A stretch of 64,000 nt of DNA from JAOBAU01 sp034667465 (lineage in GTDB: Bacteria; Acidobacteriota; Thermoanaerobaculia; Gp7-AA8), in NCBI GenBank assembly GCA_034667465.1, contig JAXDJV010000007.1, positions 1 to 64,000 on the forward strand. The letters are read 5' to 3'. Within the stretch, counting starts at the first letter, position 1. Each line of letters starts with the position of its first letter. A program made the position numbers and the translations under genes. The notes below the pieces were generated by a model. That model was not told the origin of the DNA and ran no database searches. It worked only from the letters and a program-made list of their open reading frames with translations. Below, in pieces: positions 27,844-36,744 of the stretch.

Positions 27844-28892
27844 GCGTCCGCTCCTTCCCATGTTGGAGCCGCGATGGTTCGCGCCAGGAATACCGCAAAG
27901 AACACCAAGCCTGCGACAACATCTACCGTCGATGACGGGAGACCAGCGGTGAGTTGTAGCGCGTCAGCGCCGACATACAAAGCTGAAACGGCGAACGCCA
28001 CGGGGACGATTGCAGCAAAGTTATTCCTGGATAGCCAAGCGATGAGAAAACCCGCGTAGCCGAATCCAGGCGACATGTCGGGACGCAGTCGACCCTGAAC
28101 GACTGATACTTCACCGAGTCCGGCGAGACCAGCGACAGCTCCTCCGACAAGCATGGCTGCGATGACATACTGGATCAGCGGAACGCCTGCATAGCGCGCC
28201 GTTGCAGGATTGGCCTGAATTAGCCGAGAAGAGAATCCCCATGTTGTCGACCGAATGACCCATAGGGCCGCAGCAGCAATGATGATCGCGAAAAGGAGGC
28301 CGATGTGAATATAGGTCGTTCCGATCGTGGGAAGCGTCGCAGATGGCGGAAAGGCAGCGGAATACGGCCATCCGAGCGCGGAAGGGTCCTTCCAGGGACC
28401 GTGGACTAGGTATCCAACTAGAAGTATTCCGATGTAGTTTCCCATAAGGCCGACTAGCACTTCACTGACGCCCAACCGAGCCCGCAACCAGCCGGGTAGG
28501 GCGCTCCACATTCCGCCCGCGAGGGCCGCTGTGGCGCACATCAACGGGACAACGACGATTCTCGGCAGAGTGCCGACATGTAGTGCGATTGCAGTCGCGG
28601 CGATCGCGCCGATGTGAAATTGGCCCTCTCCGCCGATGTTGAACAAGCCGACACGGGCAGGAATGGCCACCGCAAGCGCACAAAGGAGGAGCGGAATCAT
28701 GAGCGTCACGGACTGCGTCAACCCGAGCAGGCTTCCGACGCCGTTCCTAATCATTCCACTGAAGATTGTTAGAGGATGTCGTCCGACTGAGTACACAATC
28801 GCACTCATGGCCAGGAAGGCCACGGCCAGCGGCAACGCCGTTAGACTGATCTTCCACATGACAGACCCGGCGCGGCCTACGCTAGGTTTCAT
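27840..28892 (-). CDS. ABC transporter permease, BMP/ribose type (first subunit)
   Basis: A 350-residue membrane protein whose ATG at 28892 overlaps the ATPase stop. It has the BPD_transp_2 pattern: VGLFNIGGEGQFHIGAIAAT, then GVSEVLVGLMGNYIGILLVG and YAGFLIAWLSRNNFAAIVPV. It is the YufP-like half of the permease heterodimer. Hydrophobic segments are evenly spread, so the gene appears intact. Confidence 0.9.
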   Translation of the reverse strand: MKPSVGRAGSVMWKISLTALPLAVAFLAMSAIVYSVGRHPLTIFSGMIRNGVGSLLGLTQSVTLMIPLLLCALAVAIPARVGLFNIGGEGQFHIGAIAATAIALHVGTLPRIVVVPLMCATAALAGGMWSALPGWLRARLGVSEVLVGLMGNYIGILLVGYLVHGPWKDPSALGWPYSAAFPPSATLPTIGTTYIHIGLLFAIIIAAAALWVIRSTTWGFSSRLIQANPATARYAGVPLIQYVIAAMLVGGAVAGLAGLGEVSVVQGRLRPDMSPGFGYAGFLIAWLSRNNFAAIVPVAFAVSALYVGADALQLTAGLPSSTVDVVAGLVFFAVFLARTIAAPTWEGADA

Positions 28893-30445
28893 CGGCTCAC
28901 CACATGCGCACCGGAAGTCGCGCGAGCCGCAGACCTGTTCTCGCTGGTCTCCATCTGTCGGGCACCATGAGGAATCGTGATTCCCGTCATTGCGGCGGCA
29001 ATGCGAGGAAGCTCGTCTTCGCTGACCGCGAAAGTCCCAGCAACATGCCCGTCATGCATCACAATGATGCGGTCGCAGAGCGCCAACAGTTCGTCCAAGT
29101 CCTCCGAAACGAGGATGACGCCCGCGCCCCGTGCAGCATGCTTTGAGAGTTCCTTCTGAATGAGAATCGTAGTCGCGAGGTCGAGCCCGGCCGTTGGATT
29201 CTCGGCAATGATCATCTGGGGTTCGCGGCTGAGTTCGCGCGCGAGGATCACTTTCTGAATGTTGCCCCCAGAAAGCGTCGCAATAGGAGCGTCAGGCGTG
29301 TCGGTCTGAATGGCGTACTGTGCGATCAATTCTCGGGCAGCATCGCCAAGACGCTTCGTGTTGAGGATCGGACCCGACCTGAACTCGGTTCGTCCATAGT
29401 TTCGAAGAGAAAGATTGTCCTTCACGGAGAGAGAGAGCGCGACGCCAACTCCGGTTCTGTCAGAGGGAATGAACGCGCGGGGTGCGTCTGGCTGCGACCA
29501 GGTGATCGTTCCGCTGTGAGGCGCCGTTCCGGTGATAGCGGCGACAATCTCGTCCTGACCGCTGCTGCTCACTCCAGCGATTCCGAGAACGTCGCCTTCG
29601 CGAACCTGGAGCGAGACGTCGTTGACTCCCGACGGACATGCGATCGACTTCACGCCAACGTTCTCGAGCCGGAGAAGCACACCGCCGGCTACCTCTGATC
29701 GCGGGATTCGTGCTCCGTTCTGGAACACCCCCGACTTGCCAACCATCAGTTCGGCGAGTTCGCTTTCGCTGACGCCATGTATGTCCGCTGTCGCTACGCT
29801 TCGACCACGCCGAAGGACGGTCACGCGATCGGCAACGGCTTTTGCGTGTTTTACCTTATGAGTGACCAAGAAGACAGTGTTTCCGCGGCTTGCAAACTGC
29901 CGGAGCTGGCTGAACAGTTGCTCTGCCTCCAACGGTGAGAGGATCGATGTCGGTTCATCGAGAACGAGGATACGGGCTCCATGGAAAAGGAGTCGAAACA
30001 CTTCAACTCGTTGCCGCTCACCCATCGAGAGCTGCCAAACCGGCGCTTCTGCTCTGATATCAAAGCCGAGTGCGTTAGCTCGTTCGCGAACGATACGCAC
30101 CCAAGCGGTTGGATTCCTACCCGAATAATCTTGGGAACCGAGGGCCAGATTTTCCGCAACCGTGAGCGCGGGAATTAGAGACAGGTGCTGGTGGACCATG
30201 CCGATTCCCGCGCGCATCGCGTCTTTGGGGTTTCTGAAGGTCGTGGCTTTGCCGTCGATCTCGATCGCGCCACTATCGGGACGCTCAAGCCCTGCGAGGA
30301 TCCTCATCAGCGTTGTCTTGCCGGCGCCGTTTTCACCCAATATGGCGTGAATCTCGCCAGCGTCGGCTTCGCACGAGACCCCGTCATTTGCGACGACTGG
30401 GCCGTAGCGTTTTTCGATGGCGTTGAGGCGAACACGAACGGTCAT
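28889..30445 (-). CDS. ABC transporter ATP-binding protein with two nucleotide-binding domains
   Basis: A 518-residue double ATPase of the sugar/nucleoside importer type. The first domain has Walker A LGENGAGKTTLMRI, signature-like LSMGERQRVEVFR and Walker B ILVLDEPTSILSP. The second domain has a changed P-loop (GIAGVSSSGQDEI), the signature LSGGNIQKVILARE and AENPTAGLD. One canonical and one altered site is normal for this family. It is the first gene of the operon, so its upstream region at 30446-30820 should hold the main promoter. Confidence 0.92.
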   Translation of the reverse strand: MTVRVRLNAIEKRYGPVVANDGVSCEADAGEIHAILGENGAGKTTLMRILAGLERPDSGAIEIDGKATTFRNPKDAMRAGIGMVHQHLSLIPALTVAENLALGSQDYSGRNPTAWVRIVRERANALGFDIRAEAPVWQLSMGERQRVEVFRLLFHGARILVLDEPTSILSPLEAEQLFSQLRQFASRGNTVFLVTHKVKHAKAVADRVTVLRRGRSVATADIHGVSESELAELMVGKSGVFQNGARIPRSEVAGGVLLRLENVGVKSIACPSGVNDVSLQVREGDVLGIAGVSSSGQDEIVAAITGTAPHSGTITWSQPDAPRAFIPSDRTGVGVALSLSVKDNLSLRNYGRTEFRSGPILNTKRLGDAARELIAQYAIQTDTPDAPIATLSGGNIQKVILARELSREPQMIIAENPTAGLDLATTILIQKELSKHAARGAGVILVSEDLDELLALCDRIIVMHDGHVAGTFAVSEDELPRIAAAMTGITIPHGARQMETSENRSAARATSGAHVVSR

Positions 30446-30820
30446 GACGAGAGCCCTAAGAGCGACTTGGATGCCAGCACGTCTCCGGTGCGTGATTAAC
30501 GTTGTAAATTACAGATTACAAACGACTTTCCTGATCACTGTCGCCGTCTGGACACATCCACGACACTTCTACTCAAAGCTATCTAAAGTAGCTAAATTGC
30601 TACTCATGGTAGCACGGGGCGATCACTCAGGAAGCGGAAGCCGCACCGCTGATTGTGTGTAGTCAAAACCACGCTTGGCCTCAGCCAAACTTCCCAATTC
30701 GCACACATACATCTAGAAGGTCGCTCGATGCCCTCACGCGAGACTCATCCCAATCCGTCTTGGTGTCTCCGGGGGGCACCAGTTCCATTGGGCTCTCCTC
30801 TCATGAGTGTACGATGAGTC
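30446..30820. promoter_or_regulatory. Divergent control region with three inverted repeats
   Basis: A 375-base AT-richer gap between the ABC operon and a divergent lipoprotein gene. It holds TTGTAA and TTACAA around eight bases (30503-30522), AGCTA and TAGCT around seven bases (30577-30593), and TGCTAC and GTAGCA around five bases (30598-30614). These could be operators for the 13-kb operon. No protein gene is seen, and I could not recognise a known riboswitch fold. Confidence 0.45.
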
Positions 30821-31647
30821 GTGCGACGCGCTCTCACCCTCTGCGTCTTGATCGTGGCCTGCCGGAACGAGACGAATGACAGGCTCGCGAGGGTCGAAAA
30901 GAAGCTCGATCAGATCCAGCAGAACCTGCCCGTTCAGACAATCTCTGATCCCAGCCAGACGAACCCCGTCCTGACGAGCGCTTCGAGCACACATCCACCG
31001 AATGCCACTCCGACCGAGACAGCGCCCTTCGTGAACCCACCGCTTTCCCAGCGCCAGATCCAAATCAGTACGGGCGTAGCCGAACTAGGTGTCCGGCGAG
31101 GCGAAGCAGCCTACGTCGCGAGAGACGGTAACCCGCAATTCGGAGTTGTCTATGAAGACGTGAACAAGCAGACGGTTCTCTACAAGTGGAATCCGGACTT
31201 GAAGTCATATGTATCGGTTTGTGAAGTCGAGCCCGTTCTTGATCATGAACATCTCGTCGACATCAGTCCTGAGCGGATGGCGAAACTCCAATCACAGTTG
31301 TCGTTCGTCTTCGATCCTCCAGCACTGCCTCCGTTCACGAGAGAGGATCTCGCAAACGTGCCATCCCCGCCGTCTGTGCATCCAGACCTGGCGCACACGG
31401 CGTTGATGCAGACGTCGTGGAGCTCTGCGTACGGGATGGCAGATGCGCGTACGTTCCAACCAAAGAAGATCCAAAGCGCGGAGTGGTCTACCAAGATAGT
31501 ACTGGCACGATCCTCTGTCGTTGGGATGGGCAATACAAGTGGTTTCAAGCTGTCGCGAATGTCGACTTCATCAAAGCCCAGGACGGAAAAATGACCCTCA
31601 GCGAAGAGCGGCTGAACTATCTTCGGGCACGGTTAGCCGTGCCATGA
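30821..31647 (+). pseudogene. Lipoprotein with two copies of an unknown domain, broken by a frameshift
   Basis: The GTG-started frame has a lipoprotein signal (LTLCVLIVAC), a short coiled coil (RLARVEKKLDQIQQNL) and a domain with GVAELGVRRGEAAYV, FGVVYEDV and VLYKWNP. The next frame carries a second copy: VVELCVRDGRCAYV, RGVVYQDS and ILCRWDG. The copies are clearly homologous and about 75 residues long, ending in SPERMAKLQSQL and SEERLNYLRARL. The frame changes near 31386-31400, where one base seems to be missing. The function is unknown; it is a surface or periplasmic protein. Confidence 0.7.
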
Positions 31648-31756
31648 ACCCACTCAGAACGAATAGAAACACCAGTGAGCTACCGCATGACGACGACTCA
31701 GAGTCTGCGCTTGCAGGTTCGCGAGTTCGCCAGAGACCGTCCTCACGACGCGCCAC

Positions 31757-33745
31757 TCATTTGACGATTCCCACCAATTGACAACCAGGCCCCAAGAGAC
31801 CCACATGATCATCACCTGCAACCGAGCGCGTGTATAGAAACGAGTACGTCCCAAGCCCCTCGGGAATGGGGATGTTCACCGGCGTGAACGTGTTTCCGAG
31901 CGATGAGGAGGGTACGAGCGTACTAGCATCCGACGTGACCCACCTGACCTTCCACGTCGCTGAGCCGCCGACGGGGACGACACTGGCAAATTGCAGCCCT
32001 AGACAGTCGCCGCCCGGAATCTTGATCGGCACGCTGCGCGTCGTTGTCCCGCCCGGCCCCGCCGCAGTCAGAATGATCGCATCGTTGTTCGGAAGATATG
32101 GAACAAAGGAGAGCGTGATTGCGCCCGAGACTTTCGGGGTACAGTTGCTCTGCGGAGCGCAAGTGCTCGCGCCCGTCCAAGAAACTGAACCCTGCGGGCC
32201 CTGTGAGGGATCACCGAAGTAGTTTTCATCATTGGCAAAGAGGGTGTTCCAACCCTGACTAGTCGATGACGTGGTTATGCTCCACGACTCGGCATTTTGC
32301 AGTGTGAATGACACGGACCCGCCCGTAGCCCATTCGAGCGTGGAGGGGGCCGTGAAGTTCGTAATGATTGGCGCTGGAATGACGATCGCAACGTTCAGAA
32401 CGCTCGTGTCTTCACATCCACCGCCATTGCTAGCAGTGGAGTTGATGGATACGACGCCCGCGGATCCCGCTGTAATCGTGACCGTGGGCATGCCTTGTCC
32501 TGATGTAATCGTTCCGCCCGCGACGCTCCAGCTGTAGCTCGATGCGCCCGATGGCATCGACGCGCTGAAGGAGGCGTTGGGCGCGACCGAGGACGGTGCC
32601 GTGATGCTCGCAGACGGCGTCGAACACGCGGGCGTGACTCGATACGCGGTGTTCGCAGAGGCGCTGCCGCAGCCGTTCTCCAACGCCAGTTGGGCAGACT
32701 TGAGGCCAGCAGACGACGCGCTGTAGCGGTATTCACCGGTGGCCACAGTCACCACTTCGCCGCCGGAGGGAAAGTCTGTTCCATATAGACGCGCAGACTC
32801 CGCCCCCGTCGCATTCCATCGAACTACGGCCTGTTGCCCCAGGACGGCATCCGACACTGCGAGGCTTTGGATGCTCGGTTTGGCAATGACCACCACGTTA
32901 ACGCCCGCGAACGACGGGACGCCGTTGATCGTCATCGCCAGTTCTGCAGTCAAAGTCCCAGCAGCGAATGGCTGAACGTCGACGCTATTTCCCGTGAGCA
33001 CTGGGGCCGAGCCATTCCGAATCGTCCACTGGTAGCTCGCGCCACTGACCGCGGGAACGCTCGCATGAACGCCTGACGCAAACTCGCAGGCCAGGCCGCC
33101 AGTAATTGACAGATTTGGCGGCACGGTCGGCACTGTTCCCGCAGCGCGCCTTCGAGTTGGTGGGTTCAGCGTCGCCCCGACGACCTGGCCGGTCAAGGGA
33201 ATGACTTCGGCGTAGCCATCGCTGATCGCCATCGTTGCGGGTATCAAGTCCATATAGCGAAGGCGCGTGACCTGCTCACCGGAACTGCCGAAGGTGCGAC
33301 TGACGATCGGCGTTGCACTCGACGGATGCTCATAAATGTTGACGCGAACGAGCCCGGCGAGAATGCCGAGAACGAGCGAGCCGATCGTCGGCGTGTTCGG
33401 ATTGAACCGCACAGGCAAGGTGAGATGCCATTCCGGATAGCCAATACGCAGGATCACACTCGACACTTTCACGGCGTCCGAACTCTCGACGGCGAGAATT
33501 GATGGCGAGTCAACCAGACCGAAGTTCCCGGCCACGTTCGGAAACGGTTTGGCTTCCTGACCAGAGAGCGAGAACGGCAAAGGAGAGGCAGTCGCTCGCG
33601 AGCCGGCGTCTGATATCAGGCGAATTTGGCCAGTTACGACACCCGATTGCGGATTCAGCACGGTGAGCGTTTCGCCGCGTTGTGCCAAAACAAACGTGAC
33701 GGCGGTTGCTCCCAAAGCGGGATCGGCGAGGGCAAGCGCCACCAC
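31757..33745 (-). CDS. Secreted protein with Ig/PKD-like repeats
   Basis: At least 662 residues, rich in Ser, Thr, Ala and Gly and composed mostly of beta strands. Repeats of the Ig/PKD type are visible, for example ASYQWTIRNGSAPVLTGNS, SPSASITAPSSVAPNASFSA-like segments and SSYSWSVAGGTITSG. The GTG at 33745 gives only a short hydrophobic start. The open frame continues upstream, and the unannotated residues (HRFVQRLSAALASSVVALAL) would make a proper signal peptide, so the true start is probably upstream at a non-standard codon such as CTG. It probably has an adhesive or structural role outside the cell. Confidence 0.7.
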   Translation of the reverse strand: MVALALADPALGATAVTFVLAQRGETLTVLNPQSGVVTGQIRLISDAGSRATASPLPFSLSGQEAKPFPNVAGNFGLVDSPSILAVESSDAVKVSSVILRIGYPEWHLTLPVRFNPNTPTIGSLVLGILAGLVRVNIYEHPSSATPIVSRTFGSSGEQVTRLRYMDLIPATMAISDGYAEVIPLTGQVVGATLNPPTRRRAAGTVPTVPPNLSITGGLACEFASGVHASVPAVSGASYQWTIRNGSAPVLTGNSVDVQPFAAGTLTAELAMTINGVPSFAGVNVVVIAKPSIQSLAVSDAVLGQQAVVRWNATGAESARLYGTDFPSGGEVVTVATGEYRYSASSAGLKSAQLALENGCGSASANTAYRVTPACSTPSASITAPSSVAPNASFSASMPSGASSYSWSVAGGTITSGQGMPTVTITAGSAGVVSINSTASNGGGCEDTSVLNVAIVIPAPIITNFTAPSTLEWATGGSVSFTLQNAESWSITTSSTSQGWNTLFANDENYFGDPSQGPQGSVSWTGASTCAPQSNCTPKVSGAITLSFVPYLPNNDAIILTAAGPGGTTTRSVPIKIPGGDCLGLQFASVVPVGGSATWKVRWVTSDASTLVPSSSLGNTFTPVNIPIPEGLGTYSFLYTRSVAGDDHVGLLGPGCQLVGIVK

Positions 33746-33838
33746 AGACGATGCAAGAGCGGCGGAGAGCCGCTGTACGAAACGATGCCGCAGGCGCAGA
33801 GTGTGAGAAACCCGCCTACCGCCAGCTACCTCACGAAA

Positions 33839-34477
33839 ATGAAGAAAGTCGTCAAGATGGCCACTCGAACTACCAGAGGAAAGGTGACTTTAGGGTTGAC
33901 TGGCGCACCCGCTCAAGCTGTGCTCTATCTGTCCAAGGAGGATGTGGAACGGCTTCTCGACGCCATTCCTCCGGTCGCGACACGGGATGCACTTCTCTTC
34001 GACCTCATCTACCACTACGGTCTTCGTCGCGAGGAGGCGACGTTGATTCGGAAAGACCACGTCGGAGATCGTATCTGGATTACGCGCGTCAAGCGGGGTG
34101 AATCGCGCGAATACCCGGTCTTCGCGAGAACTCGGCGACTCCTCTGGTCATATCTAGCGACGGTGACGAGTGACTCGAACCCCTACCTGTTCCCGAGCCC
34201 GCAGACAGCCGGCGCCGCGGTTTCCGTGTCCCTGATCTATCAACTTTTCCGAAGCTACGCCGCGACAGCAGGCATTCCACAGAACCGCCATCACCCACAC
34301 GTCCTCCGGCACAGCATCGCGGTGCATCTGATGAATGCCGGATGGGATTTGGCCGACGTTCAGAAGTGGCTTGGACACGCCAGCATCGCCTCAACGCTGA
34401 TCTACGCCAAGGTCTCGAATACTCGTCTGGACAAGAAATTCCGAGCCCTGCGCTCGACGGAGGTTGCTGCCCTTTGA
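33839..34477 (+). CDS. Tyrosine recombinase, catalytic domain only
   Basis: 212 residues from the ATG at 33839. It holds the complete catalytic set of a XerC/D-like recombinase: Arg in YGLRREEATLI, HVLRHSIAVHL with His and Arg, a second His in WLGHASI, and the nucleophile Tyr in STLIYAKVS. The N-terminal core-binding domain is nearly absent, so it is shorter than Xer proteins (about 300 residues). Small solo recombinases like this are common in integrons and mobile islands. Its target site is not evident. Confidence 0.85.
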   Translation: MKKVVKMATRTTRGKVTLGLTGAPAQAVLYLSKEDVERLLDAIPPVATRDALLFDLIYHYGLRREEATLIRKDHVGDRIWITRVKRGESREYPVFARTRRLLWSYLATVTSDSNPYLFPSPQTAGAAVSVSLIYQLFRSYAATAGIPQNRHHPHVLRHSIAVHLMNAGWDLADVQKWLGHASIASTLIYAKVSNTRLDKKFRALRSTEVAAL

Positions 34478-34532
34478 TCCCACTTGTCGAGAATCTTCAA
34501 AATCGTCAAGGTCCCATCTCACCCCAACTCTC

Positions 34533-34739
34533 ATGAAGCACCTCATTCTTGCTATCACCCTCGTTGGAGCCGTCAGCCTCGCCGCATGTATCCGGACTCC
34601 GGCCCCTGACCCTCGGAGTCCCGAAGTTCAAGCCTGCGACCAGACGTGCAGCACTCTTTCCGGAGAGGAGGGATTTCGCTGCATCGACCGTTGCTCAACC
34701 GCGGGGGATTTCAAAGCGAGCGTCCCGCCGCTCGAGTGA
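34533..34739 (+). CDS. Small lipoprotein with four cysteines in the mature part
   Basis: 68 residues from the ATG at 34533. The N-terminus LILAITLVGAVSLAAC is a clear lipoprotein signal. The mature part has paired cysteines in ACDQTCSTL and FRCIDRCSTAG, likely two disulfides in a helical hairpin. The gene follows the recombinase after 55 bases. Function unknown. Confidence 0.6.
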   Translation: MKHLILAITLVGAVSLAACIRTPAPDPRSPEVQACDQTCSTLSGEEGFRCIDRCSTAGDFKASVPPLE

Positions 34740-34783
34740 GGGCGCGATACCGAACGTATGAGGAGAGAGGATGAGCCTTTCGT

Positions 34784-35197
34784 TTAGCTCGTCTTCACAG
34801 CGGCCTGCGCGGCTTTGATTGCAGCCCGGATGCCCTGATCGGCACGAATCGCCTGAATCGCAGCATGCTGGGCGGCAGGGATACTGCGGAGCAGTACCGC
34901 AAGGGTTCCGGCGATCCCACGAGGATGGCCAGTTGCTTTTTTCCTTCGCCCGTCTGTCCGCTTCCTCGTCTTTCGGGCTCGCGGCTCGCTCCGAGGGGCT
35001 TGCAACCCCTCAGAAGCACCGCCTCGTGCTGCACGGAGTGCTGCAAGGCGGCGCTCCAACTCGGCGATCTCTTCGCCCATGCCTGCGAGCATGCTCCGAA
35101 CGTCCGCGCGTGAAATGCGCCGATCGGCGATCATCCGCTCTACGATCCACTGTGCCTGACCCGGGGTTACTGCGATCGCCGCACTCTTCTCTGCCAT
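34784..35197 (-). CDS. Small basic hypothetical protein with Ala-rich C-terminus
   Basis: 137 residues from the ATG at 35197, with GAGGAG nearby upstream. The N-terminal part is helical and coiled-coil-like (MGEEIAELERRLAALRAARG). A strongly basic linker follows (RARKTRKRTDGRRKKATGH), then an Ala/Ile-rich amphipathic tail. The composition suggests nucleic-acid or chromosome association, but no domain is recognised. Confidence 0.6.
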   Translation of the reverse strand: MAEKSAAIAVTPGQAQWIVERMIADRRISRADVRSMLAGMGEEIAELERRLAALRAARGGASEGLQAPRSEPRARKTRKRTDGRRKKATGHPRGIAGTLAVLLRSIPAAQHAAIQAIRADQGIRAAIKAAQAAVKTS

Positions 35198-35444
35198 ATA
35201 CACTCCTCTGTTCCATGCAAATGGTAACCCGCGTCTGCGCGCGGAAGTAAGGGTCGTTCCGATCAACGGGCCGCCGGTCGAAGCGATCCTTTCGACGGAG
35301 GGCCGAGTTGCACGCGCGCAGCGCCTGTGGCAGGTTGTGGGCGGTTGCCCTCTGTCGCTTTGAATGCCTAGTCTTCTGACCCTGCTGCAAACACTCAGGC
35401 GGTCACACCAGAGGGAGCAACCAGTGAAAACGGCTTATATAAGC

Positions 35445-35518
35445 CGGGGTGTAGCGTAGCCCGGTAGCGCGCCTGGATGGGGTGCAGGAGGTCGCAGGTT
35501 CGAATCCTGTCACCCCGA
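35445..35518 (+). tRNA. tRNA-Pro (GGG anticodon)
   Basis: A cloverleaf with acceptor CGGGGTG/CACCCCG, D arm GCGTAGCCCGGTAGCGC, anticodon loop ATGGGGT giving GGG, and T arm CAGGTTCGAATCCTG. The anticodon stem CCTGG/GCAGG leaves a G-G mismatch next to the loop. CCA is not encoded. A recombinase gene starts about 150 bases downstream, which makes the 3' end of this tRNA a likely integration site. Confidence 0.93.
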
Positions 35519-35665
35519 GAAAACCGCATCCGGATGCGCCGAATCACTGGTTTGCTCCCATGATCGGTGTTCCCGTTTGACCGCCTGGAGAGATTTGCAA
35601 ACGCGGTCGGGAGAAGATGGCTCCAAACGGCAGGGGGAGGCCAAAACCTCCTACCCCCCATCTCT

Positions 35666-36694
35666 ATGTTCCCATCCTCTACCGGAGCGCCTGCGTCGGA
35701 CGGTCGCGCGCGAGCGCCTAGCGTTTCTCAGGCGCTCCCAGGCCATCCGTCGCCCGATCCCGCTGATCGTTTCCGTACCCTTGATCTCCTCGACCTGCGG
35801 TTCGAAGAGTGGATCGAGTACGCACGCACAGGCCTTGGCCACAGCGCTGCCACCCTCCGCTGGTATCGCTGCGCCTACCAAAATTTCCGGGCGTTTCTCA
35901 TCGAACGCGGCGCAGTACTCGGCGCGGACATTCGACGGGACCTGTTCGCGATTGCGGAATGGATCCGCTGGAATCGCGAGAAGAGGCGGACGCCGGTCAC
36001 AACCGTGAACTACTACCGCGGTCTCGAAGCGTTCTTCCGCGACCTCGAGACCCGTGACCGGATTCCCTCCCCGTTTCGCGGGGAGCGTCCCCCACGAGCC
36101 CAAAAGCGCGTCCCGAAAGCTCGCACACCCGACGAGTGCCGCCGCATCCTCGAAACTGCGCGCAATGTGCCCTGGAAGAACACCTTCGAGCGAGCGCGCG
36201 CCGTCGCGATGCTCGGCTGCATGATCTACGCGGGCCTCCGCAAGGGCGAGGTGCTCCGGCTGCGCTTCGAACACGTCAATCTCAGCGACGGCACACTCCT
36301 CATTGAGCGAGGCAAAGGGCGGTTTGGTGGCAAAGACCGTATGGCGTACATGCCGAGCGAACTTGCGCTGTTGCTGCGGGAGTACGTGCGCGAACGTGCG
36401 CGGCTGCGACTCGAAGCACCGGAGTTCTTCTGCGGTCTCAAGAATCGCGGGCTCGCCGAGGTGACATTGCGTCGGATCGTGCGTCGTGTCCGCCTCGCAA
36501 GCGGCGTTCCCTTCTCGATGCACAGTCTTCGGCATAGCTTCGTGACCATGCTCCTCAAGAGTGGCGTGCCGCTGCACGTCGCGAGTGAGCTCGCCGGCCA
36601 CAACAACATCGCCACGACCGCCGGCTACTTGCGTGTCTTCGATGATGACAAGCGAACCGAGGTTCGAAGGATCAAACTGTTTTCTTCGCGGTAG
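35666..36694 (+). CDS. Tyrosine recombinase / integrase next to tRNA-Pro
   Basis: 342 residues from the ATG at 35666; a GTG at 35567 is in frame but lacks a ribosome binding site. An N-terminal SAM-like core-binding domain (HSAATLRWYRCAYQNFRAFL) precedes the catalytic domain with AGLRKGEVLRL, MHSLRHSFVTML, LAGHNNIATT and the nucleophile in AGYLRVFD. All R-H-R-H-Y residues are present. Location beside a tRNA gene and next to transfer genes marks it as the likely integrase of the element. A related recombinase faces it 50 bases away. Confidence 0.88.
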   Translation: MFPSSTGAPASDGRARAPSVSQALPGHPSPDPADRFRTLDLLDLRFEEWIEYARTGLGHSAATLRWYRCAYQNFRAFLIERGAVLGADIRRDLFAIAEWIRWNREKRRTPVTTVNYYRGLEAFFRDLETRDRIPSPFRGERPPRAQKRVPKARTPDECRRILETARNVPWKNTFERARAVAMLGCMIYAGLRKGEVLRLRFEHVNLSDGTLLIERGKGRFGGKDRMAYMPSELALLLREYVRERARLRLEAPEFFCGLKNRGLAEVTLRRIVRRVRLASGVPFSMHSLRHSFVTMLLKSGVPLHVASELAGHNNIATTAGYLRVFDDDKRTEVRRIKLFSSR

Positions 36695-36708
36695 ACCTCC
36701 GCACCGCG

Positions 36709-36733
36709 ACCGGACGTGCCGCCCACGTCCGGT
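36709..36733. terminator. Perfect 10-bp hairpin between convergent recombinase genes
   Basis: Arms ACCGGACGTG (36709-36718) and CACGTCCGGT (36724-36733) are exact reverse complements around CCGCC. The hairpin lies between the stop codons of the two facing recombinase genes. It could terminate transcription from both sides, although no strong T run follows, or it could serve as a recombination site. Confidence 0.5.
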
Positions 36734-36744
36734 TGTTGTGCGGC

